A DNA stretch of 10,516 nucleotides from an uncultured Flavobacterium sp. (lineage in GTDB: Bacteria; Bacteroidota; Bacteroidia; Flavobacteriales; Flavobacteriaceae): NCBI RefSeq assembly GCF_943913405.1, contig NZ_CALTYA010000064.1:1-10516 (forward strand), read 5' to 3'. Shown piece by piece: positions 1 through 6,564 of the stretch (position 1 is its first letter; every line of letters starts with the position of its first letter). The notes under the pieces are model-generated. The model ran no database searches and was not told the origin of the DNA. It saw only the letters and a list, made by a program, of their open reading frames with translations. The position numbers and the translations under genes were made by a program.

Positions 1-186
1 CATATACCCTCTAGGTCTTCCTGTTAATTTGCAACGGTTGTGCAAACGAACTGGAGAAGCATTTTTCGGTAATTTTTGCAAGCCTTCGTAATCTCCAGCT
101 TCTAATAAAGCTTTTCTTTTCTCAGCGTACTTTGCTACCGTTTTTTCTCTTTTCACCTCACGGGCTTTCATTGATTCTTTAGCCAT
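1..186 (-). CDS. rpsN: 30S ribosomal protein S14, long zinc-free form (partial, 3' end outside window)
   Basis: S14 sits in the head of the small subunit next to S3, S10 and S19 and binds the 3' major domain of 16S rRNA. The first 62 codons are visible and open to the window edge. The protein begins MAKESMKAREVKREK and reaches the family signature NRCKLTGRPRGYM at residues 50-62. That position fits the long form of about 89 residues. The short zinc-ribbon form would have CxxC pairs and reach this motif much earlier; only one Cys is seen here. The ATG at 186 lies 3 bases after the rplE stop, so it should be translated in step with rplE. The context (gaattaagac before ATG) has no Shine-Dalgarno motif. 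The C-terminal part lies beyond position 1. Identity is secure. Confidence 0.95.
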   Translation of the reverse strand, partial: MAKESMKAREVKREKTVAKYAEKRKALLEAGDYEGLQKLPKNASPVRLHNRCKLTGRPRGYM

Positions 187-189
187 GTC

Positions 190-741
190 TTAATTCTTTT
201 TAAAAGGTAAACCTAATTCTGCTAATAATGATTTTGCTTCTTTATCTGTTTTTGCAGATGTTACGAAGGTAATATCCATTCCTGAGATTTTGTTAACTTT
301 ATCAATATCAATTTCTGGGAAAATGATTTGTTCCAAAACTCCAAGGTTGTAATTTCCTCTTCCGTCAAAACCAGTAGCCTTAATTCCGCTAAAGTCTCTT
401 ACACGTGGCAAAGAAGAAGTGATAAGTCTATCTAAAAACTCATACATTCTTTCTCCACGCAAAGTTACTTTTGCACCAATTGGCATTCCTTTTCTCAATT
501 TGAATGACGCAACGTCTTTCTTAGAGATAGTAGATACTGCTTTTTGACCTGTAATTTTTGTCAACTCATCAACTGCATAGTCAATAAGTTTTTTATCAGA
601 TACAGCAGCACCAACTCCTTTACTCAAAACGATTTTTTCAAGTTTTGGAACTTGCATTACGTTTTTGTAACCGAATTCTTCTTTAAGAGCAGAGATAACT
701 CTGTCTTTATATTCCTGTTTTAGTCTAGGTGTATACTCCAT
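190..741 (-). CDS. rplE: 50S ribosomal protein L5
   Basis: L5 binds 5S rRNA in the central protuberance of the large subunit and touches the small-subunit head (bridge B1b) and the P-site tRNA. The 183-residue product is close to the usual length (about 179). Family signatures are visible: a VPKLEKIVLSKGVG segment around residues 31-44, KLRKGMPIGAKVTLRG around 81-96, RVRDFSGI around 113-120, and GRGNYNLGVLEQIIFPEI around 127-144. The start at 741 lies 2 bases after the rplX stop and 3 bases precede rpsN, so it is an internal gene of one long transcript. Nothing looks truncated or transferred. Confidence 0.98.
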   Translation of the reverse strand: MEYTPRLKQEYKDRVISALKEEFGYKNVMQVPKLEKIVLSKGVGAAVSDKKLIDYAVDELTKITGQKAVSTISKKDVASFKLRKGMPIGAKVTLRGERMYEFLDRLITSSLPRVRDFSGIKATGFDGRGNYNLGVLEQIIFPEIDIDKVNKISGMDITFVTSAKTDKEAKSLLAELGLPFKKN

Positions 742-743
742 TA

Positions 744-1058
744 CTATAGTACTTGATTAGATTTTTTTGCAAATCTTACTTTCTTATCTCCTTCTACTCT
801 AGTTCCTGTCTTTGTAGCTTCCTTAGTTTTAGGATCTATAAGAGATAGGTTAGAAATGTGAATTGGAGCTTCTTTCTTAACGATTCCACCTTGAGGGTTT
901 TTCGCGCTTGGTTTCGTGTGTTTTGAAACTAAGTTAGCACCTTCAACGATCGCTTTATTTTTCTCACGGTCTACACGCAAAACTTTACCTTCAGTACCTT
1001 TGTGGTCTCCAGCAATTACTCTTACGATATCTCCTGATTTGATTTTTAGCTTTATCAT
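744..1058 (-). CDS. rplX: 50S ribosomal protein L24
   Basis: L24 is an early assembly-initiator protein of the 50S and lies near the peptide exit site, bound to domain I of 23S rRNA. The 104-residue product has the same length as the E. coli protein. A KOW motif is clear near the N terminus (GDIVRVIAGDHKGTEGKV, about residues 9-26), followed by the SKHTKPSAKNPQGGIVKKEA region that is typical of the family. The start at 1058 follows the rplN stop by 11 bases. The context (ttatttacgag before ATG) has only a GAG at -3 and no true Shine-Dalgarno. The stop is 2 bases upstream of the rplE start, which favours coupled translation. Confidence 0.98.
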   Translation of the reverse strand: MIKLKIKSGDIVRVIAGDHKGTEGKVLRVDREKNKAIVEGANLVSKHTKPSAKNPQGGIVKKEAPIHISNLSLIDPKTKEATKTGTRVEGDKKVRFAKKSNQVL

Positions 1059-1069
1059 CTCGTAAATAA

Positions 1070-1438
1070 TTAAAGCACTTCTGGTGCTAATGATACAATT
1101 TTCATGAATTGTTTTTCACGAAGTTCTCTTGCTACCGGACCAAAAACACGAGTTCCTCTCATTTCTCCTGCAGCGTTCAAAAGAACACATGCATTGTCAT
1201 CGAAACGGATATAAGAACCATCAGCTCTTCTCACTTCTTTTTTGGTACGTACAACAACTGCAGTTGAAACAGCTCCTTTTTTAACGCTTCCGTTAGGAGA
1301 TGTATCTTTGATAGAAACTACAATCTTGTCACCAACAGAGGCATACCTTCTTTTGGTACCTCCTAAAACACGGATAGTTAAAACTTCTTTAGCCCCTGTG
1401 TTATCTGCTACTTTTAGTCTTGATTCTTGTTGTACCAT
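1070..1438 (-). CDS. rplN: 50S ribosomal protein L14
   Basis: L14 lies on the subunit interface of the 50S and helps form bridges B5 and B8; it is also the docking site of the silencing factor RsfS. The 122-residue product matches the family length. The N terminus MVQQESRLKVADNTGAKEVL and the segment GSVKKGAVSTAVVVRTKKEV are diagnostic, and the C terminus FMKIVSLAPEVL is intact. In E. coli this gene opens the spc operon, after a clear gap. Here its ATG is only 2 bases after the rpsQ stop, with no room for a promoter, so S10 and spc genes appear to be one unit. Confidence 0.98.
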   Translation of the reverse strand: MVQQESRLKVADNTGAKEVLTIRVLGGTKRRYASVGDKIVVSIKDTSPNGSVKKGAVSTAVVVRTKKEVRRADGSYIRFDDNACVLLNAAGEMRGTRVFGPVARELREKQFMKIVSLAPEVL

Positions 1439-1440
1439 AA

Positions 1441-1701
1441 TTATTTAGCTCTTTCAATGATTTCAACTAATCTCCAACATTTTGATTTACTCAAAGGACG
1501 CGTTTCGCTAATTCTTACAGTATCTCCAATGTTACAGTCGTTTGTTTCGTCGTGTGCAACGTATTTCTTTGTTTTCAACACGAACTTACCGTATAGTGGG
1601 TGTTTTACTTTTCTTGTTTCAGAAACAACAATAGATTTCTCCATTCTGTTGCTAGTAACAACCCCAACTCTTTCTTTTCTTAAATTTCTTTTATCTTCCA
1701 T
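1441..1701 (-). CDS. rpsQ: 30S ribosomal protein S17
   Basis: S17 is a primary binding protein of the 5' domain of 16S rRNA and stabilises the small-subunit body. The 86-residue product (E. coli 84) shows the OB-fold signature GVVTSNRMEKSIVV at about residues 13-26, HPLYGKFV at about 34-41, and the conserved GDTVRISETRPLSKSKCWRL block near the C terminus. The first residues MEDKRNLRKER form the usual short basic lead. The start at 1701 is 17 bases after the rpmC stop, and the TAA is 2 bases before rplN. No anomaly is seen. Confidence 0.98.
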   Translation of the reverse strand: MEDKRNLRKERVGVVTSNRMEKSIVVSETRKVKHPLYGKFVLKTKKYVAHDETNDCNIGDTVRISETRPLSKSKCWRLVEIIERAK

Positions 1702-1718
1702 CTTTGAGCAGAATACAA

Positions 1719-1910
1719 TTATTGTAAATCTCTTTTGCTTATCTCAGTAGCTACTCTAGCAACCGATCTTCTTACGCTTCTTAATTGAAGTGGGTTTTCG
1801 ATTGGAGAAATAGTATGAGCGGTTTTTAAGTCAGCGTATGTCTTCTTAAGCTGAGATAATTTCTCTTGTAATTCAGCAATAGACAGATCTTTAATTTCTG
1901 ATTGTTTCAT
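1719..1910 (-). CDS. rpmC: 50S ribosomal protein L29
   Basis: L29 is a small two-helix protein at the polypeptide exit, beside L23, and forms part of the docking platform for trigger factor and SRP. The product is 63 residues, the same as in E. coli. The N-terminal helix MKQSEIKDLSIAELQEKLSQ and the second helix ending in LRSVRRSVARVATEISKRD have the typical charged pattern of the family. The start at 1910 is 12 bases after the rplP stop. The sequence before ATG (aatatttatt) is pure A/T without a Shine-Dalgarno. Its place between rplP and rpsQ is the universal bacterial order. Confidence 0.97.
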   Translation of the reverse strand: MKQSEIKDLSIAELQEKLSQLKKTYADLKTAHTISPIENPLQLRSVRRSVARVATEISKRDLQ

Positions 1911-1922
1911 AATAAATATTAA

Positions 1923-2348
1923 TTATGCTTCGAAATCTCTAGCAACGACGAATTTAGTTTTTACTGGAAGTTTTTGAGCTGCAAGACGTAACGCCTCTTT
2001 TGCAACCGACAAAGGAACTCCACCAACTTCAAACATAATTCTTCCTGGTTTAACAACAGCTGCCCAATATTCAACGGCACCTTTACCTTTACCCATACGT
2101 ACCTCTAGAGGTTTCTTTGTGATTGGTTTGTCTGGAAATATTTTGATCCATAATTGTCCTTCTCTTTTCATGAAACGAGTTGCAGCGATACGAGCTGCTT
2201 CTATTTGACGAGAAGTTAAGAACATTCCATCTTCATGTACAGATTTAATACCAAACATTCCATTAGAAAGTTCATGCCCTCTTTGAGAGTTTCCTTTCAT
2301 TTTACCCTTCTGTACCTTGCGGTATTTTGTTCTTTTAGGCTGTAACAT
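1923..2348 (-). CDS. rplP: 50S ribosomal protein L16
   Basis: L16 is a late-assembly protein that organises the A-site region of the 50S and contacts the elbow of A-site tRNA. The 141-residue product (E. coli 136) starts MLQPKRTKYRKVQKGKMKG, the standard family N terminus. It carries the RMGKGKGAVEYWAAVVKPG block in the middle; the Arg in RMGKGKG corresponds to the residue hydroxylated in E. coli L16, although nothing here shows that this modification occurs. The C terminus LAAQKLPVKTKFV is intact. The start at 2348 is 18 bases after the rpsC stop, with an A-rich lead (aaattaaagaaaa). No anomaly is seen. Confidence 0.98.
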   Translation of the reverse strand: MLQPKRTKYRKVQKGKMKGNSQRGHELSNGMFGIKSVHEDGMFLTSRQIEAARIAATRFMKREGQLWIKIFPDKPITKKPLEVRMGKGKGAVEYWAAVVKPGRIMFEVGGVPLSVAKEALRLAAQKLPVKTKFVVARDFEA

Positions 2349-2366
2349 TTTTCTTTAATTTAAAAA

Positions 2367-3128
2367 TTACTTTCTTTTACGATCTGCACCAGGTTTTCTG
2401 TCTTTGTTGAAAGGCTTGCGATCTCCTCTTGGAGAATCTCCACCTTTTCCACCAGCACCGGCTTGTTTCTTATCCATTCCAACTAGTGGAGATAGATCTC
2501 TTTTACCGTAAACTTCACCTTTCATGATCCACACTTTGATTCCCATTCTACCATAAGTAGTATGTGCTTCAGCCAAAGCGTAATCGATGTCAGCTCTGAA
2601 AGTTGATAGAGGAATACGTCCTTCTTTGAAACCTTCTGAACGTGCCATTTCAGCACCATTCAAACGACCTGAAATTAAAACTTTGATACCTTCTGCGTTC
2701 ATACGCATTGCAGCAGCAATAGCCATTTTAATTGCTCTTCTGTATGAAATACGACTTTCAATTTGACGAGCAATACTAGTTCCTACTAAGTAAGCATCTA
2801 GTTCTGGTCTTTTAATTTCAAAGATGTTAATTTGAACCTCTTTGTCAGTAACTTTCTTAAGTTCTTCTTTCAACTTGTCTACCTCTTGGCCACCTTTTCC
2901 GATAATGATACCAGGTCTAGCAGTAGTGATAGTAACGGTTACAAGTTTCAAAGTTCTCTCGATGATTACTTTTGATACACTAGCTTTTGATAAACGAGCG
3001 TGGATATACTTTCTGATTTTGTAGTCTTCGGCAAGTTTGTCACCGTAGTCATTACCACCATACCAGTTAGAGTCCCATCCTCTGATGATACCAAGTCTAT
3101 TTCCAATTGGATTTGTCTTTTGTCCCAT
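2367..3128 (-). CDS. rpsC: 30S ribosomal protein S3 with basic low-complexity C-terminal tail
   Basis: S3 lies at the mRNA entry channel of the small subunit and contributes, with S4 and S5, to mRNA helicase activity. The 253-residue product starts MGQKTNPIGNRLGIIRGWDS, the canonical N terminus. A type-2 KH domain is visible with the GKGG loop at residues 77-80, and the C-terminal S3 domain includes GRLNGAEMARSEGFKEGRIP and YGRMGIKVWIMKGE. About 38 residues at the C terminus (216-253) are low complexity, rich in Gly, Lys, Arg and Asp; this accounts for the extra length over the E. coli protein (233). The tail is probably disordered and RNA-binding, which is inference. One base separates the rplV stop from this start (TAAGATG). 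Confidence 0.98.
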   Translation of the reverse strand: MGQKTNPIGNRLGIIRGWDSNWYGGNDYGDKLAEDYKIRKYIHARLSKASVSKVIIERTLKLVTVTITTARPGIIIGKGGQEVDKLKEELKKVTDKEVQINIFEIKRPELDAYLVGTSIARQIESRISYRRAIKMAIAAAMRMNAEGIKVLISGRLNGAEMARSEGFKEGRIPLSTFRADIDYALAEAHTTYGRMGIKVWIMKGEVYGKRDLSPLVGMDKKQAGAGGKGGDSPRGDRKPFNKDRKPGADRKRK

Positions 3129-3129
3129 C

Positions 3130-3543
3130 TTAATTATTTGCTTGTGTGTTATCTAATTGTCCTAATACGATTGTTACGTGGTTAGAACGTTTTCTAATTC
3201 TGTGTGCGCGACCTTGAGGAGCTGGACGAAGTCTTTTCAACATCATTCCACCGTCAACTCTGATCTCTTTAACGATTAAGCCTGCTTCAGCTACATTACC
3301 TTCTGCATTTTTCTGCTCCCAATTGTTGATTGCAGATAACAAAAGTTTCTCTAACTTTCTTGAAGCTTCTTTAGAACTGAATCTTAATATATTCAAAGCT
3401 CTTTCCACTTTCTGACCTCTTACTAGATCTGCTACTAAACGCATTTTTCTAGGTGAAGTAGGGCAGTTATTCAATTTTGCGAAGGCAATCTGCTTGTTAG
3501 CTTCTTTGATGCCTTCAGCTCTTTCTCTTTTACGAACTCCCAT
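3130..3543 (-). CDS. rplV: 50S ribosomal protein L22
   Basis: L22 contacts all domains of 23S rRNA, and its beta-hairpin lines the narrow part of the peptide exit tunnel. The 137-residue product has the core signatures SPRKMRLVADLVRGQKVE (about residues 30-47) and the hairpin block VDGGMMLKRLRPAPQGRAHR followed by IRKRSNHVTIVL. The hairpin is complete, with no deletion at the LKR position that is linked to macrolide resistance in E. coli (MKR there). Compared with the 110-residue E. coli protein there are about 20 extra, highly charged N-terminal residues, starting MGVRKRERAEGIKEANKQ. No better internal Met is present, so I keep the start at 3543, 6 bases after the rpsS stop. Confidence 0.97.
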   Translation of the reverse strand: MGVRKRERAEGIKEANKQIAFAKLNNCPTSPRKMRLVADLVRGQKVERALNILRFSSKEASRKLEKLLLSAINNWEQKNAEGNVAEAGLIVKEIRVDGGMMLKRLRPAPQGRAHRIRKRSNHVTIVLGQLDNTQANN

Positions 3544-3549
3544 TGCTTC

Positions 3550-3828
3550 TTATTTTTTACCTTTGTTTTTTGCTCCAGCGTGACCTCTAAAAGATCTTGT
3601 TGGTGAAAATTCTCCTAATTTGTGACCTACCATGTTTTCTGTTACATAAACTGGTACAAACTGACGACCGTTGTGAACTGCGATAGTTTGCCCAACAAAA
3701 TCTGGAGTAATCATAGAAGCTCTAGACCAAGTCTTAACTACACTATTTTTACCACTTTCTACGTTTGCTTGAACTTTTTTATCTAACTTGTAGTGAACAA
3801 AAGGTCCTTTTTTTAATGAACGTGCCAT
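3550..3828 (-). CDS. rpsS: 30S ribosomal protein S19
   Basis: S19 lies in the head of the small subunit, pairs with S13, and contributes to the intersubunit bridge near the decoding site. The 92-residue product has the same length as in E. coli. It begins MARSLKKGPFVHYKLDKKV and has the diagnostic central block WSRASMITPDFVGQTIAVHNG and the C-terminal VGHKLGEFSPTRSFRGHAG. The gaps to rplB (6 bases upstream) and rplV (6 bases downstream) are both short. This is the standard rplB-rpsS-rplV order. Confidence 0.98.
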   Translation of the reverse strand: MARSLKKGPFVHYKLDKKVQANVESGKNSVVKTWSRASMITPDFVGQTIAVHNGRQFVPVYVTENMVGHKLGEFSPTRSFRGHAGAKNKGKK

Positions 3829-3834
3829 ATCTTA

Positions 3835-4659
3835 TTATTTCTTTCTACGTTCTACGATATACTTGTTACTCGGGTTTTTCTTAGAACGGGTTCTATAACC
3901 TTTAGCAGGTATTCCGTTTCTAGAACGTGGGTGTCCTCCAGAAGAACGTCCTTCACCACCACCCATTGGGTGATCGACAGGGTTCATCGCTACTGGTCTT
4001 GTTCTTGGCCTTCTACCTAACCATCTAGATCTACCTGCTTTTCCAGATACCACTAATTGATGATCAGAATTAGATACCGCTCCAATTGTAGCTGAACAAG
4101 TAAGCAAGATCAATCTTGTTTCACCTGAAGGCATTTTGATTGTAGCATATTTTCCATCTCTTGCCATTAATTGAGCGAAAGTTCCAGCAGAACGAGCGAT
4201 TACAGCTCCTTGACCAGGACGCAACTCAATACAAGAGATAACAGTTCCCAAAGGAATTTTACTCAAAGGCAATGTATTACCGATTTCTGGAGCTGCTTCT
4301 GAACCAGAAACTACTTTCTGACCAACTTGCAATCCGTTTTGAGCGATAATATAAGTTTTCTCTCCATCAGCATAAGCCAACAAAGCGATAAACGCAGTAC
4401 GATTTGGGTCATATTCAATAGATTTTACTGAAGCTGGAATTCCATCTTTAGTTCTTTTGAAATCAATGATACGATATCTCTGCTTGTGACCACCACCCGT
4501 ATAACGCATGGTCATCTTTCCTTGACTATTTCTACCGCCTGAGTTTTTTATCGGTGCGATCAATGAACGCTCCGGCTTATCAGTTGTAATGGCGTCAAAA
4601 CCATTAACAACTCTAAAACGCTGACCCGGGGTAATAGGTTTTAATTTTCTAACTGACAT
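3835..4659 (-). CDS. rplB: 50S ribosomal protein L2
   Basis: L2 is a large, highly conserved protein needed for subunit association and for the peptidyl-transferase centre. The 274-residue product matches the family length (E. coli 273). Visible signatures are the early MTMRYTGGGHKQRYRIIDFK block, GQGAVIARSAGTFAQLMARD in the middle, and the C-terminal HPMGGGEGRSSGGHPRSRNG, in which His230 corresponds to the functionally important E. coli His229/230. The basic tail ends KYIVERRKK. The start at 4659 is 14 bases after the rplW stop. The lead contains AAGG about 7 bases before ATG, the nearest thing to a Shine-Dalgarno in this window, though it is weak. Confidence 0.99.
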   Translation of the reverse strand: MSVRKLKPITPGQRFRVVNGFDAITTDKPERSLIAPIKNSGGRNSQGKMTMRYTGGGHKQRYRIIDFKRTKDGIPASVKSIEYDPNRTAFIALLAYADGEKTYIIAQNGLQVGQKVVSGSEAAPEIGNTLPLSKIPLGTVISCIELRPGQGAVIARSAGTFAQLMARDGKYATIKMPSGETRLILLTCSATIGAVSNSDHQLVVSGKAGRSRWLGRRPRTRPVAMNPVDHPMGGGEGRSSGGHPRSRNGIPAKGYRTRSKKNPSNKYIVERRKK

Positions 4660-4673
4660 GTTTCTGCCTTATT

Positions 4674-4964
4674 TTAGATATTATTATAAAAATCGATGGT
4701 TTCTCCTTCTTGTACTTGAACGATTGCTTTTTTGTAAGCATTTGTCTTTCCATTGATAATACCACTCTTAGTGTACTTCGTTGATCTATCAGCTCTGTAG
4801 TTCATTGTATTTACTTCAACAACTGAAATTCCATAAGCAGCCTCTACAGCATTCTTAATTTGAATTTTGTTTGCTTTTTTATCTACAATAAATCCAAAAC
4901 GATTGAAAACCTCACCTTCTTTGGTGATTTTTTCTGTGATAATTGGTTTAATTATAATACTCAT
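4674..4964 (-). CDS. rplW: 50S ribosomal protein L23
   Basis: L23 sits at the polypeptide tunnel exit and is the main docking site of trigger factor and SRP. The 96-residue product (E. coli about 100) begins MSIIIKPIITEKITKEGEV. Its ITEK contains a Glu at residue 11 that lines up with the trigger-factor docking Glu of E. coli L23 (SEK). The VDKKANKIQIKNAVEAAYG block and the NTMNYRADRSTKYTKSG loop are typical. The start at 4964 is 6 bases after the rplD stop. No anomaly is seen. Confidence 0.97.
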   Translation of the reverse strand: MSIIIKPIITEKITKEGEVFNRFGFIVDKKANKIQIKNAVEAAYGISVVEVNTMNYRADRSTKYTKSGIINGKTNAYKKAIVQVQEGETIDFYNNI

Positions 4965-4970
4965 AGCTTA

Positions 4971-5600
4971 TTATTTGCTTAAATTTTCTTCAATTCCTTC
5001 TAAAGATCCTTCTAAAAGCACTAAATTATTTGCATTTAAAATAGCATAAGTACTTAATTCTGAACTACTTACAACGCTAGATGTCTTCAAATTACGTGAT
5101 GACAAATATACATTTTTATTTGACTCTCCCAACACGAATAAAGATTTTTTATTCTCTAACCCTAAAGCTTTCAAAACGTTAATGAAATTTTTAGTGTTTG
5201 GAGTATCAAAAGTAAAGTCTTCTAGAACTGTAATATTTGATTCTTTTGCTTTGATTGAGAAAGCAGATTTTCTTGCCAATCTTTTCAAGCTTTTATTCAA
5301 TTTGAATGAATAACTTCTTGGTCTTGGACCGAAAACTGTACCTCCACCTTTAAACAAAGGGTTTTTTGCACTACCAGCACGAGCCGTACCAGTTCCTTTT
5401 TGCTTTTTAATCTTACGAGTAGATCCCGCAACTTCAGCTCTTTCTTTAGCTTTGTGCGTTCCTTGTCTTTGATTAGCAAGATATTGCTTCACATCAAGGT
5501 ATACTGCGTGATTATTTGGCTCAATTGCGAATACTGAATCAGAAAGAGTGATCGTTCTGCCAGTTTCTTTTCCGTTGAAATTTAAAACTTTTACTTCCAT
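4971..5600 (-). CDS. rplD: 50S ribosomal protein L4
   Basis: L4 binds 23S rRNA domain I, and its extended loop reaches the exit tunnel opposite L22. In E. coli L4 also represses its own S10 operon. The 209-residue product (E. coli 201) has the tunnel loop intact: RKIKKQKGTGTARAGSAKNP around residues 62-81, then GGGTVFGPRPRSYSFKLNK. The start is decided by coupling: the last A of the rplC stop TAA is the first base of this ATG (TAATG at 5598-5602). This is the only overlap in the cluster and implies termination-reinitiation between L3 and L4, which are needed in equal amounts. Confidence 0.98.
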   Translation of the reverse strand: MEVKVLNFNGKETGRTITLSDSVFAIEPNNHAVYLDVKQYLANQRQGTHKAKERAEVAGSTRKIKKQKGTGTARAGSAKNPLFKGGGTVFGPRPRSYSFKLNKSLKRLARKSAFSIKAKESNITVLEDFTFDTPNTKNFINVLKALGLENKKSLFVLGESNKNVYLSSRNLKTSSVVSSSELSTYAILNANNLVLLEGSLEGIEENLSK

Positions 5601-6214
5601 TACTTCTGAATGATTACATAAGAGTTATTGTGTCCTGGAACACATCCTTTAACTAAAAGTAGGTTCTTGTCAGCAACAACTTTCAAAACTCTCAAGTTTT
5701 GAACCGTTACATTATCAGTACCCATTCTTCCTGCCATACGCATTCCTTTGAATACTCTAGAAGGATAAGAAGAAGCTCCTACAGATCCTGGCGCTCTTAG
5801 ACGGTTGTGTTGACCGTGAGTTGCTTGTCCAACACCACCAAAACCGTGACGTTTAACAACCCCTTGAAAACCTTTACCTTTTGATACACCTTGAACATCC
5901 ACGAATTCACCTTCTGTAAAAACATCTACTGTTAATACATCACCTAAATTGTACTCGTTCTCGAACTTGAATTCAACGACTTTTTTCTTCGCAACAGTTC
6001 CAGCTTTTTTAAAGTGACCTACAGCCGCTTTAGTGGAGTGTTTCTCGTTTTTGTCATCGAAACCAAGTTGTAACGCTTCATACCCGTCAACACCTTTGGT
6101 TCTGACTTGGGTAACAACGCATGGTCCAGCTTCGATTACTGTACAAGGAATATTTTTCCCGTTTTCGTCGAAAATGCTAGTCATGCCGATTTTTCTACCA
6201 ATTAACCCAGACAT
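5600..6214 (-). CDS. rplC: 50S ribosomal protein L3
   Basis: L3 is one of the first proteins to bind 23S rRNA, and its loop reaches towards the peptidyl-transferase centre. The 204-residue product (E. coli 209) starts MSGLIGRKIGMTSIFDENG and holds the conserved block KGKGFQGVVKRHGFGG, then APGSVGASSYPSRVFKGMRM. Where E. coli L3 reads GQNQTP, including the Gln methylated by PrmB, this protein reads GASSYP and has no Gln. This is the first gene of its transcription unit: a strong promoter lies about 70 bases upstream. The lead before ATG (attaatattt) is pure A/T, and -3 is T, the only non-purine -3 among the ribosomal genes here. Confidence 0.98.
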   Translation of the reverse strand: MSGLIGRKIGMTSIFDENGKNIPCTVIEAGPCVVTQVRTKGVDGYEALQLGFDDKNEKHSTKAAVGHFKKAGTVAKKKVVEFKFENEYNLGDVLTVDVFTEGEFVDVQGVSKGKGFQGVVKRHGFGGVGQATHGQHNRLRAPGSVGASSYPSRVFKGMRMAGRMGTDNVTVQNLRVLKVVADKNLLLVKGCVPGHNNSYVIIQK

Positions 6215-6240
6215 AAATATTAATTATTGATTACTAAAAT

Positions 6241-6280
6241 TCCCTTCAATTTGAAAAACACATAAGTTTCCAAACAGGGA
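6241..6280 (-). promoter_or_regulatory. rplC leader with a weak inverted repeat
   Basis: The probable transcript leader of rplC runs from about 6278 to 6215. Its first bases (TCCCT, 6276-6280 read on the minus strand) can pair with AGGGA (6241-6245), a 5-bp stem closing a 30-base loop. A five-codon mini-ORF lies in that loop (6246-6263). In E. coli the comparable S10 leader is where L4 acts, but I see no recognisable copy of that structure here. A stem this short with a loop this long may be chance. Regulation by this leader is only an inference. Confidence 0.25.
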
Positions 6281-6283
6281 GTG

Positions 6284-6315
6284 CAAAAGTATATATTAAA
6301 ATCGAATATACCAAA
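6284..6315 (-). promoter_or_regulatory. Bacteroidota-type promoter of the rplC (S10/spc) operon
   Basis: Read on the minus strand, TTTG (6312-6315) is followed by a 20-base AT-rich spacer and TACTTTTG (6284-6291). This is a full match to the Bacteroidota housekeeping consensus TTTG / TAnnTTTG, with a spacer inside the usual range. The -7 element runs into CACTCCC, so transcription probably begins about 6275-6280 and leaves a leader of about 60 bases before the rplC ATG. It lies downstream of the rpsJ terminator, which supports an independent start for this operon. Confidence 0.85.
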
Positions 6316-6530
6316 CAGTTATAAAAATTAAATAGCTGATTATTACATTATAAGCAAAATTCAAAAGGTTTTTAAAAAATACAGCAACTCAATCACAAAC
6401 TATTCTTTTTAAAATAATGATATTTTCTTTTTATAAAAAATTTAAATAAACCCGCATAACAAAAGGGATTACAGTTAAAATTTATTAAAAAAATAATTCT
6501 AGAAAATTTCAATCCCAAGCCATCAGCAAC
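6316..6530. other. AT-rich intergenic stretch between rpsJ terminator and rplC promoter, no gene seen
   Basis: About 215 bases lie between the rplC promoter and the rpsJ terminator. The base composition is strongly A/T with short homopolymer runs. I see no reading frame with a plausible start and coding character, no second TAnnTTTG box with a matching TTTG, no tRNA-like folds and no repeats. The part just upstream of 6315 could act as an A/T-rich UP-like region for the rplC promoter, which is inference. Its length is unusual for a ribosomal cluster whose other gaps are mostly under 20 bases. Confidence 0.6.
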
Positions 6531-6564
6531 AAAAAAAGCGAAACATTTCTGTCTCGCTTTTTTT
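6531..6564 (-). terminator. Intrinsic (Rho-independent) terminator after rpsJ
   Basis: Read on the minus strand, the arms are AAAAAAAGCGAGACA and TGTTTCGCTTTTTTT around a GAAA loop. That is a 15-bp stem including one G-U pair (6553 with 6542), closed by a GNRA tetraloop and ending in a seven-base U tract. On the plus strand the same position would be an A-C mismatch and the loop TTTC, so the structure is built for minus-strand transcription. It starts 20 bases after the rpsJ stop and ends the rpsL-rpsG-fusA-rpsJ unit. Confidence 0.92.

Noticed and set aside
1427..1750. 107-codon plus-strand frame over rpsQ
   Set aside because: It is antisense to rpsQ and rpmC, with hydrophobic low-information composition; it is a shadow of real genes.
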